This document shows, piece by piece, positions 1-7,753 of a stretch of DNA of 27,384 nt; the stretch's first letter is position 1; the number at the start of each line of letters is the position of its first letter. Source of the stretch: Pseudomonadota bacterium (GTDB taxonomy: Bacteria > Pseudomonadota > Alphaproteobacteria > Sphingomonadales > Sphingomonadaceae); assembly GCA_023445495.1 (NCBI GenBank), contig JAEXLC010000181.1, forward strand, positions 1 to 27,384, given 5' to 3'. The position numbers and the translations under genes are program-made. The notes under the pieces were generated by a model that did no database searches, had not been told where the DNA came from, and saw only the letters and a program-made list of their open reading frames with translations.

Positions 1-1
1 G

Positions 2-19
2 CCCCGGCCTTCGCCGGGG
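2..19. repeat. REP-like hairpin CCCCGGC-CTTC-GCCGGGG
   Basis: A perfect 7-bp stem with a 4-base loop lies at the left edge of the window. From memory, this palindrome (CCCCGGCGAAGGCCGGGG read on the other strand) is common between genes in sphingomonad genomes. Here it lies within the open frame of the Sua5 gene, in the stretch before the Sua5 domain. The window edge prevents seeing whether it is part of a longer repeat. Confidence 0.5.
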
Positions 20-313
20 AAAGAAGAGGGGATTGTCGCCCCTGGCCAGCTCGACAGCCACTACGCCCCCTCCAAGCCAGTCCGCCTCAACGCGACCGAA
101 GCGCGGGATGGCGAGTATTGGATCGGCTTCGGCCCGATCGCCGGCACTGAAACCCTCTCGGCGACCAGTGACCTCACCGAAGCCGCCGCCAACCTGTTCG
201 ACGCGCTCCACCGCGCCGATGCGAGCGAGGCGCCCGCCATTGCCGTCGCGCCGATCCCCGCCACCGGCATCGGCGTGGCGATCAACGACCGCCTGCGCCG
301 CGCCGCCTTCTAG
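2..313 (+). CDS. tsaC: Sua5/TsaC threonylcarbamoyl-AMP synthase, C-terminal part (5' end outside window)
   Basis: The frame is open from the window edge to a TAG at 311-313 and gives 103 residues of a C-terminus. It reads ...GIVAPGQLDSHYAPSKPVRL, then a helix-rich segment with NLFDALHRAD, and ends GIGVAINDRLRRAAF. The S/D-HYAP-P-V entry and the final GxGxAINDRLxRAA signature are those of the Sua5 C-terminal domain, which in Sua5-type proteins follows the YrdC catalytic domain. The full enzyme makes L-threonylcarbamoyl-AMP from threonine, bicarbonate and ATP for t6A37 tRNA modification in the cytoplasm. The catalytic YrdC domain is not in the window, so its integrity cannot be judged. The stop shares the palindrome CTAG with the stop of the convergent HAD gene. 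The first codons run through a CCCCGGC/GCCGGGG hairpin that would sit in the linker between the two domains. Confidence 0.85.
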   Translation, partial: PRPSPGKEEGIVAPGQLDSHYAPSKPVRLNATEARDGEYWIGFGPIAGTETLSATSDLTEAAANLFDALHRADASEAPAIAVAPIPATGIGVAINDRLRRAAF

Positions 314-966
314 CGCGCGACCAGCTTCAGCCAGCCATTTGCGTCGGTCTCGACATCGAGGGCGCGATAGTCGGTGCGGGCGGGGTGCGGGGTATCCATC
401 GCATCGTGATGCGTCTCGGTGATCACGATCGCCGCGGCGCCCGCGGCATCGGCGGCGGCGAGGCCGGCCGGGCTGTCCTCCCACACCAGGCAATCGCCGA
501 TCGCGACGCCCAGCCGCTCGGCCCCGAGCAGGAAGCAGTCGGGCGCGGGCTTGCCGTGGGCGACATCCTCGGCGGTGATGACGATTTCGGGGAGGGGAAT
601 GCCGGCCGCTGCCAGCCGGCGCAGCGCCAGCGCGCGCGGGGCCGAGGTCACCAATGCCCAGCGTTCGGCCGGGATCCGGGCAAGGAAAGCCGCGGCGCCG
701 CTTACCTCGACCAGTCCTTCGATATCGTCGATCTCGGCCTGGGTGAGCGCTTCGGTCTCGGCTTCGGCATCCACGCCGGCGGGGGCGAAGCGGCGGATCG
801 TCTCGATCGCGCGGACGCCGTGCAGCGCGGCCATCAGCGGATCGGTCTCGACGCCGTGACGGGCCGCCCAGGCGCGCCACACCCGGTCGACCACCGCCAT
901 GGAGTTCACAAGCGTCCCGTCCATATCGAACAGGAAGGCGGCGAAGCTGCGGCTGGGGAGACTCAT
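310..966 (-). CDS. HAD-superfamily sugar phosphatase (beta-phosphoglucomutase-like subfamily)
   Basis: A 218-residue protein with all four HAD motifs: DMDGTLVNS at residues 14-22 (nucleophile Asp14, general acid Asp16), the Thr107-Ser108 of motif II, Lys139 in HGKPAPD, and EDSPAG (Glu163, Asp164) of motif IV. The helical cap between motifs I and II (about residues 22-90) is of the type found in beta-phosphoglucomutase-like and YfbT/GPP-like phosphatases, which hydrolyse small sugar or polyol phosphates in the cytoplasm. The exact substrate cannot be read from the sequence. I chose the ATG at 966 because GAGGGG lies about 6 bases upstream. An ATG at 972 is the alternative; a longer frame to 1083 lacks an ATG with a ribosome site. 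It converges on the Sua5 gene with overlapping stops. Confidence 0.85.
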   Translation of the reverse strand: MSLPSRSFAAFLFDMDGTLVNSMAVVDRVWRAWAARHGVETDPLMAALHGVRAIETIRRFAPAGVDAEAETEALTQAEIDDIEGLVEVSGAAAFLARIPAERWALVTSAPRALALRRLAAAGIPLPEIVITAEDVAHGKPAPDCFLLGAERLGVAIGDCLVWEDSPAGLAAADAAGAAAIVITETHHDAMDTPHPARTDYRALDVETDANGWLKLVAR

Positions 967-1100
967 CGCCATCCCCTCACCACAGGCGCCGCCCGGCCGC
1001 AACCGCCATCCGCCCGGCTTTGCTTTTCCGCCACGCAGACCTACAAATCTGCGCAGGTCTGGGGCTTGGGAGAGACCGTACACAGCAGGAGGGCAACAGC

Positions 1101-1838
1101 ATGAGCAATGTGCAACGTGGACTTGCCGAACTCATCGGCACATTCTGGCTCGTCTTCGGTGGATGCGGCAGCGCGGTACTGGCGGCTGCCTTTCCCGAGG
1201 TCGGCATCGGGCTGGCGGGCGTCAGCCTCGCCTTTGGTCTCACGGTTCTCACCATGGCCTATTCGATCGGCCATATCTCGGGCTGCCATCTCAACCCGGC
1301 GGTGACCTTCGGCCTGTGGGCCGGCGGGCGCTTTCCGGCCAGGGACATCCCGCTCTATGTGATCGCGCAGGTGATCGGTGCGGTGATCGGCGCGGGGCTG
1401 CTCTGGTACGTCGCCAGCGGCGCGCCGGGCTATGCCGGCGGTCTCGCCTCCAACGGCTTCGGCGAGCATTCGCCCGGCCATTTCTCGTTCCAGGCGGGAA
1501 TGGTCATCGAGGTCGTGCTGACCTTCATGTTCCTGATGGTTATCATGGGCTCGACCGACAGCCGCGCGCCGGCCGGCTTCGCGCCGATCGCGATCGGGCT
1601 GGCGCTGACGCTGATCCACCTGATCTCGATTCCGGTGACCAACACCTCGGTCAATCCGGCGCGCTCGACCGGGCCGGCACTGCTCGAGGGCGGCATCGCG
1701 CTCCAGCAACTGCTCTGGTTCTGGATCGCGCCGATCGCCGGCGGACTGCTCGGCGGCTTCGTCTACAAGGCGCTCGGCGCCGAAGCGGGCAAGCGTCCGC
1801 CGATCGAGGGCGCGGCGCTGCCGGGGGGCGAGGAATAG
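1101..1838 (+). CDS. aqpZ: Aquaporin Z (water channel)
   Basis: A 245-residue inner-membrane channel with six hydrophobic helices and both NPA boxes: HLNPAVTFG (NPA at residues 65-67) and TSVNPARSTG (185-187). The aromatic/arginine selectivity filter can be assigned as Phe45, His173, Thr182 and Arg188, the same set as E. coli AqpZ (F43, H174, T183, R189), which marks a water-specific pore and not a glycerol facilitator. The start ATG at 1101 follows CAGGAGGG at 1084-1091 with good spacing. The gene stands alone. It is divergent from the HAD gene and ends before a perfect hairpin it shares with msrA. Length is normal for the family. Confidence 0.95.
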   Translation: MSNVQRGLAELIGTFWLVFGGCGSAVLAAAFPEVGIGLAGVSLAFGLTVLTMAYSIGHISGCHLNPAVTFGLWAGGRFPARDIPLYVIAQVIGAVIGAGLLWYVASGAPGYAGGLASNGFGEHSPGHFSFQAGMVIEVVLTFMFLMVIMGSTDSRAPAGFAPIAIGLALTLIHLISIPVTNTSVNPARSTGPALLEGGIALQQLLWFWIAPIAGGLLGGFVYKALGAEAGKRPPIEGAALPGGEE

Positions 1839-1845
1839 GCCAGGA

Positions 1846-1872
1846 CCCTCCCCCGGTGATGCCGGGGGAGGG
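1846..1872. terminator. Shared hairpin between convergent aqpZ and msrA
   Basis: A perfect 11-bp stem (CCCTCCCCCGG / CCGGGGGAGGG) with the 5-base loop TGATG occupies the 43-base gap between the two convergent stop codons. No T-tract follows on either strand, so it may act as a weak bidirectional terminator or an mRNA 3'-end stabiliser; a REP-like origin is also possible. Confidence 0.6.
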
Positions 1873-1881
1873 CTGTCCAGG

Positions 1882-2430
<549 letters not shown>

Positions 2431-2495
2431 CGCGAACTCCTTGCTATCGGCGCAAAGATAGGATTGGACGCGCCAAGAACAATGCGGAGTTTGAC

Positions 2496-3494
2496 ATGCG
2501 CGAAGGCACGGTGCTGGTTACGGGCGGGGCGGGCTATATCGGCAGCCATGCGGTGCTGGCGCTGCTCGATGCGGGCTGGCAGGTCGTGGTGGTCGACAAC
2601 CTCGTCACCGGCTTCGACTGGGCCGTCGATCCGCGCGCCAAACTGGTCGTCGCCAACATCGCCGATGACGACAAGGTCCGCGCCGCGATCCGCGACAATG
2701 GCGTGATCGCGATCATGCATTTCGCCGGCTCGGTGGTGGTGCCCGAGAGCGTCACCGATCCGCTCAAATATTACCGCAACAACACCGCCGCGAGCCGTTC
2801 GCTGATCGAGAGCGCGGTGGCCGAAGGGGTGAAGCACTTCATCTTCTCCTCGACCGCGGCGACCTATGGCATCCCAGAGGTCGTGCCGGTGCGCGAGGAC
2901 AGCCCGAAGCAGCCGATCAATCCCTATGGCATGTCCAAGCTGATGACCGAGATCATGCTGAAGGACGTCGCCGCGGCGCATCCGATCAACTATGCGGCTT
3001 TGCGCTATTTCAACGTCGCCGGCGCCGATCCGCAGGGCCGCTCGGGCCAGTCGACCGCGGGCGCGACGCACCTCATCAAGATCGCGGCCGAGGCGGCGAC
3101 GGGCAAGCGCAGCCATGTCTCGGTGTTCGGCACCGATTTCGACACGCCCGACGGCACCGGCGTGCGCGACTATATCCATGTCAGCGATCTGGCGGCCGCG
3201 CATGTCGACGCGCTCGACCTGCTGATCGCGAAGCCGACCGAGAACCACACGATGAATGCCGGCTATGGCCGCGGTTTCTCGGTGCTGCAGGTGCTCGACG
3301 CGGTCGATCGGGTGACCAACCTGACGATCGAGCGCAAGCTCGAAGGCCGGCGTGCGGGCGATCCCGACGCGCTGATCGCCGACAACAGCGCGATCCTGGC
3401 GGCGCTGCCGTGGCGGCCGAAGCACGACGATCTGGAAGGCATCGTCAAGGATGCGCTGGCCTGGGAACGCAAGCTCGCCGAGCGCCAGGGCTGA
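2496..3494 (+). CDS. galE: UDP-glucose 4-epimerase
   Basis: A 332-residue extended short-chain dehydrogenase. The Rossmann NAD-binding motif TGGAGYIGSH is at residues 9-18, the catalytic Ser119-Thr120 lie in FSSTAATYG, and the Tyr144-xxx-Lys148 pair is in NPYGMSK. The C-terminal half has the typical RYFNVAGADP and GVRDYIHVSDLA segments. The enzyme interconverts UDP-glucose and UDP-galactose, feeding Leloir metabolism or exopolysaccharide and LPS synthesis. CGGAG at 2485-2489 precedes the ATG by 6 bases. No other Leloir or polysaccharide synthesis gene is adjacent, so its pathway here is open. The next gene begins only 31 bases after the stop. Confidence 0.93.
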   Translation: MREGTVLVTGGAGYIGSHAVLALLDAGWQVVVVDNLVTGFDWAVDPRAKLVVANIADDDKVRAAIRDNGVIAIMHFAGSVVVPESVTDPLKYYRNNTAASRSLIESAVAEGVKHFIFSSTAATYGIPEVVPVREDSPKQPINPYGMSKLMTEIMLKDVAAAHPINYAALRYFNVAGADPQGRSGQSTAGATHLIKIAAEAATGKRSHVSVFGTDFDTPDGTGVRDYIHVSDLAAAHVDALDLLIAKPTENHTMNAGYGRGFSVLQVLDAVDRVTNLTIERKLEGRRAGDPDALIADNSAILAALPWRPKHDDLEGIVKDALAWERKLAERQG

Positions 3495-3525
3495 CGGGTT
3501 CGCACGAAACTGTTATATCGGTGGC

Positions 3526-3720
3526 ATGAACGCCGAACCCAGACACCCGCTGCTGCCTCCCGAAGGGATGAGCGAGGAGGAGTGGGACGCGATCTCTGAT
3601 GCTCGAGCGATGGCCGACATCGCTGCTGGACGCGGTGTCGATCATGCGCTGGTTGCGGCCTGGATGCGCAAATGGGGCACGGCGGAAGAGACCCCGATCC
3701 CGCCTGAATGGCTCGCGTAA
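3526..3720 (+). CDS. Small antitoxin of a ParE-type toxin-antitoxin pair
   Basis: A 64-residue acidic protein (start MNAEPRHPLLPPEG) that overlaps the downstream ParE-like toxin by 13 bases. The segment GVDHALVAAWMRKWGT followed by PPEWL resembles the C-terminal part of alphaproteobacterial antitoxins with the pattern xxHxxVxxWxxxWGT, which come just before ParE toxins. No ribbon-helix-helix N-terminus is visible, so how it binds DNA, or whether it does, is unclear. The ribosome site is weak: only GGTGG directly before the ATG. A TTATAT-like box at 3513-3518 could give a near-leaderless transcript, but readthrough from galE 31 bases upstream is also possible. The assignment rests mainly on context and on the WGT motif. 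Confidence 0.65.
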   Translation: MNAEPRHPLLPPEGMSEEEWDAISDARAMADIAAGRGVDHALVAAWMRKWGTAEETPIPPEWLA

Positions 3721-3980
3721 TCTGGCTGCCCGAGGCGCTCGGCGCGGTCGATGCCATTCGAGCCTATATTCAGCAGTTCGATCCTCGCGCGGCGCAACGC
3801 GTCGCTGAAAGACTGATTGCAGCGGGCCATAGCCTTAGTGATTTCCCCAATCGGGGGAGGCCTACCACGTCGGGGCTGCGCGAACTGGTGACGGTGCCGC
3901 CCTATGTCCTGCGCTATGTCGTTGTTGGCGATACGGTTTATATCACGACGGTGAAACACGGCGCCCAGCAGCGCGGCTGA
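3708..3980 (+). CDS. parE: ParE/RelE-family toxin
   Basis: A 90-residue protein with the ParE fold pattern: an N-terminal strand then PEALGAVDAIRAYI, the FDPRAAQRVAERLI helix, LSDFPNRGRPT, GLRELVTVPPYVLRYVV and a last strand VYITTVKHG ending in QQRG. ParE toxins poison DNA gyrase; related RelE toxins cut mRNA on the ribosome. The G-x-RE-x(8)-Y pattern favours ParE here, but the target cannot be told from sequence alone. It starts inside the antitoxin gene (13-base overlap), the usual arrangement for balanced translation of the two partners. Its 3' end overlaps the 3' end of the convergent PAP2 gene by 38 bases. Confidence 0.85.
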   Translation: MARVIWLPEALGAVDAIRAYIQQFDPRAAQRVAERLIAAGHSLSDFPNRGRPTTSGLRELVTVPPYVLRYVVVGDTVYITTVKHGAQQRG

Positions 3981-4659
3981 GCATTTCCAGCTCGATCCGC
4001 CACCAGAGCATCGCCCACACCCCGCCGAATGCCCAGCCGGCAAGCACGTCGCTCGGCCAGTGGACGCCGAGATAGAGGCGGCTGAGGCCGATGGCGGTCG
4101 TCAGCACCAGCGCGACGATCAGCACGAAGGCGCGGATGCGGCGGTCGGGCAGTACCGGGAAGAGCAGGGTGGCGAGCGTCAGATAGACGATCGCGCTGAT
4201 CGCGGCATGGCCGCTGGGGAAGCTCGCCGAGGTCACTTCCATCAGCTGGCCGGTCAGCTGCGGCCTGGGGCGGGCAATGAGGCCACGGATCGTCTCGACC
4301 GCGACCGAGCCGAGCAGCGAGGCGCCGACCACGAGCAGGCCGGTGCGCAGCCGCCCGGCGAGCCCGAGGAAGATCGCCGAGACCAGCACGATGAAGCTCA
4401 GCACGGTGGTGCTGCCGAGCGCGGTCACGTCGCGCACTGCCGACGGGAGCCAGGCCGGGCCGATCGGCTGGAGCGGGTGGCCAGGGACGCGCATCGCGAG
4501 CATGATCGCACGGTCGATCGTCGCGCCGTCGCCCTCGGCAAGTTCGTGGCCGAACCAGAGCAGCGCCAGGAGGAACAGCGCCAGGCCCGCACCGGCGAGG
4601 ATCGGCCAGGGCAGGCGGCGGGAGGCTGGCGGAGCTTCGGGGGCGGGCTGCATAGGCAT
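3943..4659 (-). CDS. PAP2-family membrane phosphatase
   Basis: A 238-residue integral membrane protein with about six hydrophobic segments and the three phosphatase motifs. Motif 1 is R125-x6-R132-P133, with Arg in the usual Lys place; motif 2 is SFPSGH (148-151 for PSGH); motif 3 is SRLYLGVHWPSD (Arg194, His200, Asp204). Members remove phosphate from lipid phosphates such as undecaprenyl diphosphate or phosphatidic acid, at the outer face of the inner membrane. I prefer the ATG at 4659 (MPMQPAPEAPP), with a poor ribosome site; the frame extends to a GTG at 4710, but that part shows no conserved sequence and runs into a repeat. The last 38 bases overlap the toxin gene on the other strand. Confidence 0.85.
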   Translation of the reverse strand: MPMQPAPEAPPASRRLPWPILAGAGLALFLLALLWFGHELAEGDGATIDRAIMLAMRVPGHPLQPIGPAWLPSAVRDVTALGSTTVLSFIVLVSAIFLGLAGRLRTGLLVVGASLLGSVAVETIRGLIARPRPQLTGQLMEVTSASFPSGHAAISAIVYLTLATLLFPVLPDRRIRAFVLIVALVLTTAIGLSRLYLGVHWPSDVLAGWAFGGVWAMLWWRIELEMLSRAAGRRVSPS

Positions 4660-4701
4660 CGGATCGCCTAACGACGAAGCGAGTGCAATGATCCTCTTCT
4701 C

Positions 4702-4844
4702 ACTCCCCACCCAGCAAGGGAGGGGTAGGGGGTGGGTTGCGAGCGTAGCGTGCTCTGCGAGGTGGCCGACAAAAGAAAAGGCCGGGCATCGAGCCCGACC
4801 TTTTCTAACCCACCCCTGGCCCCGCCCGTGCAGGGAGGGGGAGT
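4702..4844. repeat. Inverted pair of about 38-base GC-rich repeats flanking a terminator
   Basis: Bases 4702-4738 and the reverse complement of 4807-4844 match at roughly four in five positions. Both follow the scheme ACTCCCC..CCC.GCA.GGG.GGGG...GGGGTGGGTT, and each arm is itself partly self-complementary (CTCCC/GGGAG, CCCC/GGGG). The pair encloses the 13-bp hairpin at 4775-4805, giving a nested palindrome of about 143 bases between the 3' end of a TonB receptor gene and the 5' end of the PAP2 gene. This has the build of a REP/BIME element. No transposase is nearby. Confidence 0.65.
4775..4805 (-). terminator. Intrinsic terminator of the ZnuD-like receptor gene
   Basis: A 13-bp stem (GAAAAGGYCGGGC type, one G-U pair) closes a 5-base loop. 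On the minus strand it is followed by TTTTGT after the CCTTTTC arm. It lies 48 bases past the stop of the receptor gene at 4853. On the plus strand the T-run is shorter, so it favours the minus strand. Confidence 0.75.
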
Positions 4845-4852
4845 TGACGGGA

Positions 4853-6976
4853 TCAGATCTGGATCCGCGCAGTCACGCGGATGTCGCGGCCGGGGAGCGG
4901 GGCATAGTCCTTGAGGACGCTGGCCGCGCGGCGGGCCTCGACGTCGAAGATGTTGTTCGCCGAGAGCTGCAGGCTGGTGTTCGAGCCGGCGCCCCAGGGC
5001 TTCCACGCGATCGAGGCATTGACGAAGGTGAAGCCGTCGGTCGGCGTCTCGAAGGCCGAGATGCGGGTCTGGTCGAAGACATGCTCGACTTCGCCGCGGA
5101 TCGTGAAGGCGTCCGACGTCGCTTCGAGGCCGCCGTTGATGCGCAGCGGTGGGATGCGCGGGGCGGGGCCGGTGCCGACGATCTCGGCATGGACATAGTC
5201 GGCCAGCGCGGTGGCGTTGATCGTGAAGTCCTTCACCGTCGCCAGGCGCAGCGAGCCCTCGGCTTCGAAGCCGTAGTAACGGGCATCGGCCTGATTGTAC
5301 TGGAAGACGGGCAGATCGTCCTGGGTCGCGCCGGTCGGCGTGTCGTAGATATAGCCGTTGAACCAGTTGTAATAGGCCGCGGTCGAGAAGGCGAAGCCGT
5401 CGCCGCCGCCCTTGAACGTCGCCTCGACGCCCCAGCTCTTCTCGGTGCCGAAGTTCGGGTTGCCGATCTCGAAGGCCTGGGTGCCGGCGTGCGGGCCGTT
5501 GGCGAACAGCTCTTCCGGTGTCGGCGCGCGTTCGGCACGCGAGACGTTGACGCCGAAGCGCATGCCATCGGCCACCGCATAGCTGGCGCCGAGCGAGGCG
5601 GAGAAGCTGTTGAAGCTGCGGTTATAGGCCGGGTTGCCGATATCGGCGTCGGCCTGGGCGCTCAGGTCGTTATGCTCGAAGCGCGCCGCAGCCTCGGCCT
5701 TGAACGCGCCGAGATCGAGCGACTGGAGCGTGAACAGGCCGAACTGCTGGGCCGAGTTCTTGGGCAGGAACTTCTCGTCGCCGACGACATGCATGTCGCG
5801 CAGCGAGAACTGGCCGCCGATCAGGCCGTCCCAGCCGCCACGGCCCGACTGGACCATCTCGAGCCGACCCTCATAGCCCTGGTTGTAGAAGGTGGTGCCG
5901 ACGGCGCCGTCTTCCGCGATCTCGCTATGCTTGTAGTCGGCCGCGGCCCAGCGCGTGCGGAGCTGCTTGAAGAAACCGTCGCCGATATTGACCTCGCCGC
6001 GCACATCGACGCGGGTCTGCTGCGCGTGGAGGCGCACCTGCTCGGCCTCGACCGAGGGATCGAGCGAATAGCGGACCGGCACGCCGTAGAGCGTGTCGAA
6101 ATGGCTGACCGAGAAGCCGACATTGTTGCTGCCGTCGATGATCGCGGCACCGCCGGCGACGTCCCAGGTCTTGGCAGCGGTGTTGGGCACCTTGCCCTTG
6201 AGATCCGCGAGTTCCTGGATCTCGGGATCGGCGCTGACGGCGGCTTCGGCGCGCAGCGGGCGGCTGAGGACATAGCCGCCGGTGCGCTGGTCGCCGGTCT
6301 GCGAGAAGCTGCCATCGGCGTGGAGGACGATCTTGCTGGTCACCGGAACGTCGGTCGCGCCCGAGACCGAGCGCTCATTGGCGGCGCTGCCATAGCTGGC
6401 GATGCCGTCGATATGCACCGCCTCTTCGGGCATGTGGCGCGGGATGCGGCTGTCGATCACGTTGACCACGCCGCCGATCGCCGAGGGGCCGAAGATCAGC
6501 GCGGTCGGGCCGCGCAGCACTTCGATGCGGTCGGCGGTGAGCGGGTTGATGATCGGCGCGTGATCGGCCGAGGTGTTCGACACGTCGATGCTGCCGATGC
6601 CGTCCGTCAGCAGCGGCGCGCGGGCGCCGATGAAGCCGCGCAGCACCGGGCGGGAGGCATTGGGGCCGAAGGAGGTGGCGGAGACACCCGGCTGGTTGGC
6701 CAGCGTGTCGCCTATCGTCGGGCGCAGGTCGCGGGTCAGCTCGTCCTTGGTGAGCACCGCGGTGCCGCCGAGCACGTCCGCGGTGTTGCGGGCGCGGGTG
6801 CCCGTGACGACGATCTGCGCGCCGGGCTGGTCGTGATCCTGGTCGCTGGTGGCCGGCGCCTTGGCTTCGGTGGAGCTGGTCGTCGGGGCGCCATTGCTAT
6901 TGGCAGGCGTCTCTTCGGCGTGCGCGGGGAGGGCGAGCAGGGCGGCGGAGGCGAGCAACAGCGGACGCAACAACAT
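4853..6976 (-). CDS. TonB-dependent outer-membrane receptor, ZnuD-like (probable zinc uptake)
   Basis: A 707-residue outer-membrane receptor. A Sec signal peptide (MLLRPLLLASAALLALPAHA, cut after residue 20) is followed by a TonB box IVVTG at 55-59, then the plug domain (about 60-180, with TLANQPGVS, RPVLRGF and IEVLRGPTALIFG), then a 22-strand barrel. The barrel segment SRAERAPTPEELFANGPHAG followed by FEIGNPNF is the hallmark I associate with ZnuD/ZnuK zinc receptors, and it has scattered His residues (DQDHDQ, ADHAP). The assignment to zinc is by family resemblance. I start at the ATG at 6976, with GGGAAG about 9 bases upstream; a TTG lies one codon earlier. A Zur-box-like site lies 47-62 bases upstream, which supports zinc repression. 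It ends in Ile rather than the usual terminal Phe. Confidence 0.85.
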   Translation of the reverse strand: MLLRPLLLASAALLALPAHAEETPANSNGAPTTSSTEAKAPATSDQDHDQPGAQIVVTGTRARNTADVLGGTAVLTKDELTRDLRPTIGDTLANQPGVSATSFGPNASRPVLRGFIGARAPLLTDGIGSIDVSNTSADHAPIINPLTADRIEVLRGPTALIFGPSAIGGVVNVIDSRIPRHMPEEAVHIDGIASYGSAANERSVSGATDVPVTSKIVLHADGSFSQTGDQRTGGYVLSRPLRAEAAVSADPEIQELADLKGKVPNTAAKTWDVAGGAAIIDGSNNVGFSVSHFDTLYGVPVRYSLDPSVEAEQVRLHAQQTRVDVRGEVNIGDGFFKQLRTRWAAADYKHSEIAEDGAVGTTFYNQGYEGRLEMVQSGRGGWDGLIGGQFSLRDMHVVGDEKFLPKNSAQQFGLFTLQSLDLGAFKAEAAARFEHNDLSAQADADIGNPAYNRSFNSFSASLGASYAVADGMRFGVNVSRAERAPTPEELFANGPHAGTQAFEIGNPNFGTEKSWGVEATFKGGGDGFAFSTAAYYNWFNGYIYDTPTGATQDDLPVFQYNQADARYYGFEAEGSLRLATVKDFTINATALADYVHAEIVGTGPAPRIPPLRINGGLEATSDAFTIRGEVEHVFDQTRISAFETPTDGFTFVNASIAWKPWGAGSNTSLQLSANNIFDVEARRAASVLKDYAPLPGRDIRVTARIQI

Positions 6977-7022
6977 CAACGAATCTTCCCGAACATGGAA
7001 CTTGCTGCGTCGCGGTAGCCGT

Positions 7023-7038
7023 GATGTTATAAGGTATC
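7023..7038 (-). promoter_or_regulatory. Candidate Zur box upstream of the ZnuD-like receptor
   Basis: The 16-mer GATGTTATAAGGTATC is an imperfect palindrome (GAT...TA...ATC). It contains the ATGTTATA half-site of the Zur operators known in alphaproteobacteria, with a degenerate second half. It sits 47-62 bases before the receptor start, where a promoter would lie. No zur gene is in the window, so the link is by motif and target type only. Confidence 0.45.
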
Positions 7039-7221
7039 AAGGCCCTTGCGCTCATACTTGCGCATAGTCGTTCGCCTGTGTCTCCCTCGCTACACCGCCC
7101 GCGCGGCCATGCCGGTTTCGCGGCGGATCGTCGCAGTTGCGGAAACCTTGAGGTGCCGCGCGCACGGCTAATCAACCGCGTTCGGCGCGCCTAGATCCCG
7201 GCCTGCAAACAGGAGGACATC

Positions 7222-7752
7222 ATGGCGTATCTCGATACCGGAGCAGGGCTGCTCGAAGGGCTCGCCGGAACCGTTTCGGCCGAAGCCGCGCTGAGCCCGC
7301 TCGAGCTGCGCACGCTCCAGCTCTCCCTGGCCGACGGCCGCGCGTCGCTGCGCGCGCCGCGCCGGATCGAGCGGATCGGTGCCATGCTGTTCGGTTCGCG
7401 CCGGGTCTCCGGCCTCGCCAATGCCCGGTTGGAGGCGCTGCGCCGCTTCGCCATTCTCTATCGCCTCGACGGCGCCCGTCTCGACTCGGGCGAGGTCGCA
7501 CGCGCCGAAGCCGCCGGGCTGAGCAGGGTGATGCTCGATCGCGTGCGGCACGTCATCGATGGCTGGCCGCGCCGCGCGGGCGCGCTGGTGCGCGCCGCGT
7601 CGCTGTTCGCCGCGGTCGGGCTGGCGACGGTCGCGGGCGCTACCGGCTATTTCTGGCTGGCGAACGAGCTGGACCCGATGGTTGCCGCGATCCTTGTCGG
7701 TGCCGTGACGGTAACGCTGGCGCCGCTGTTCGGAGGCGGCGCACGCGGCTGA
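7222..7752 (+). CDS. Unrecognised protein with two C-terminal membrane helices
   Basis: A 176-residue protein with a good ribosome site (AGGAGG at 7211-7216, 5 bases before the ATG). I do not recognise the family. Residues 1-115 are soluble, rich in Ala, Arg and Leu, and contain ELRTLQLSLADGRASLR and a run of basic residues (RRIERIG). Residues 120-147 and 152-171 are two hydrophobic segments joined by NELDP, so the protein is probably anchored in the inner membrane with most of it on the cytoplasmic side. It ends two bases before the operator of the PL6 operon but does not look part of it. It is divergent from the ZnuD-like receptor. No function is proposed. Confidence 0.7.
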   Translation: MAYLDTGAGLLEGLAGTVSAEAALSPLELRTLQLSLADGRASLRAPRRIERIGAMLFGSRRVSGLANARLEALRRFAILYRLDGARLDSGEVARAEAAGLSRVMLDRVRHVIDGWPRRAGALVRAASLFAAVGLATVAGATGYFWLANELDPMVAAILVGAVTVTLAPLFGGGARG

Positions 7753-7753
7753 T

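Noticed and set aside
4277..7018. 913-codon open frame antisense to the ZnuD-like receptor and PAP2 gene
   Set aside because: It spans two real genes and an intrinsic terminator, and encodes Gly/Ala/Arg/Asp-rich sequence without a domain.
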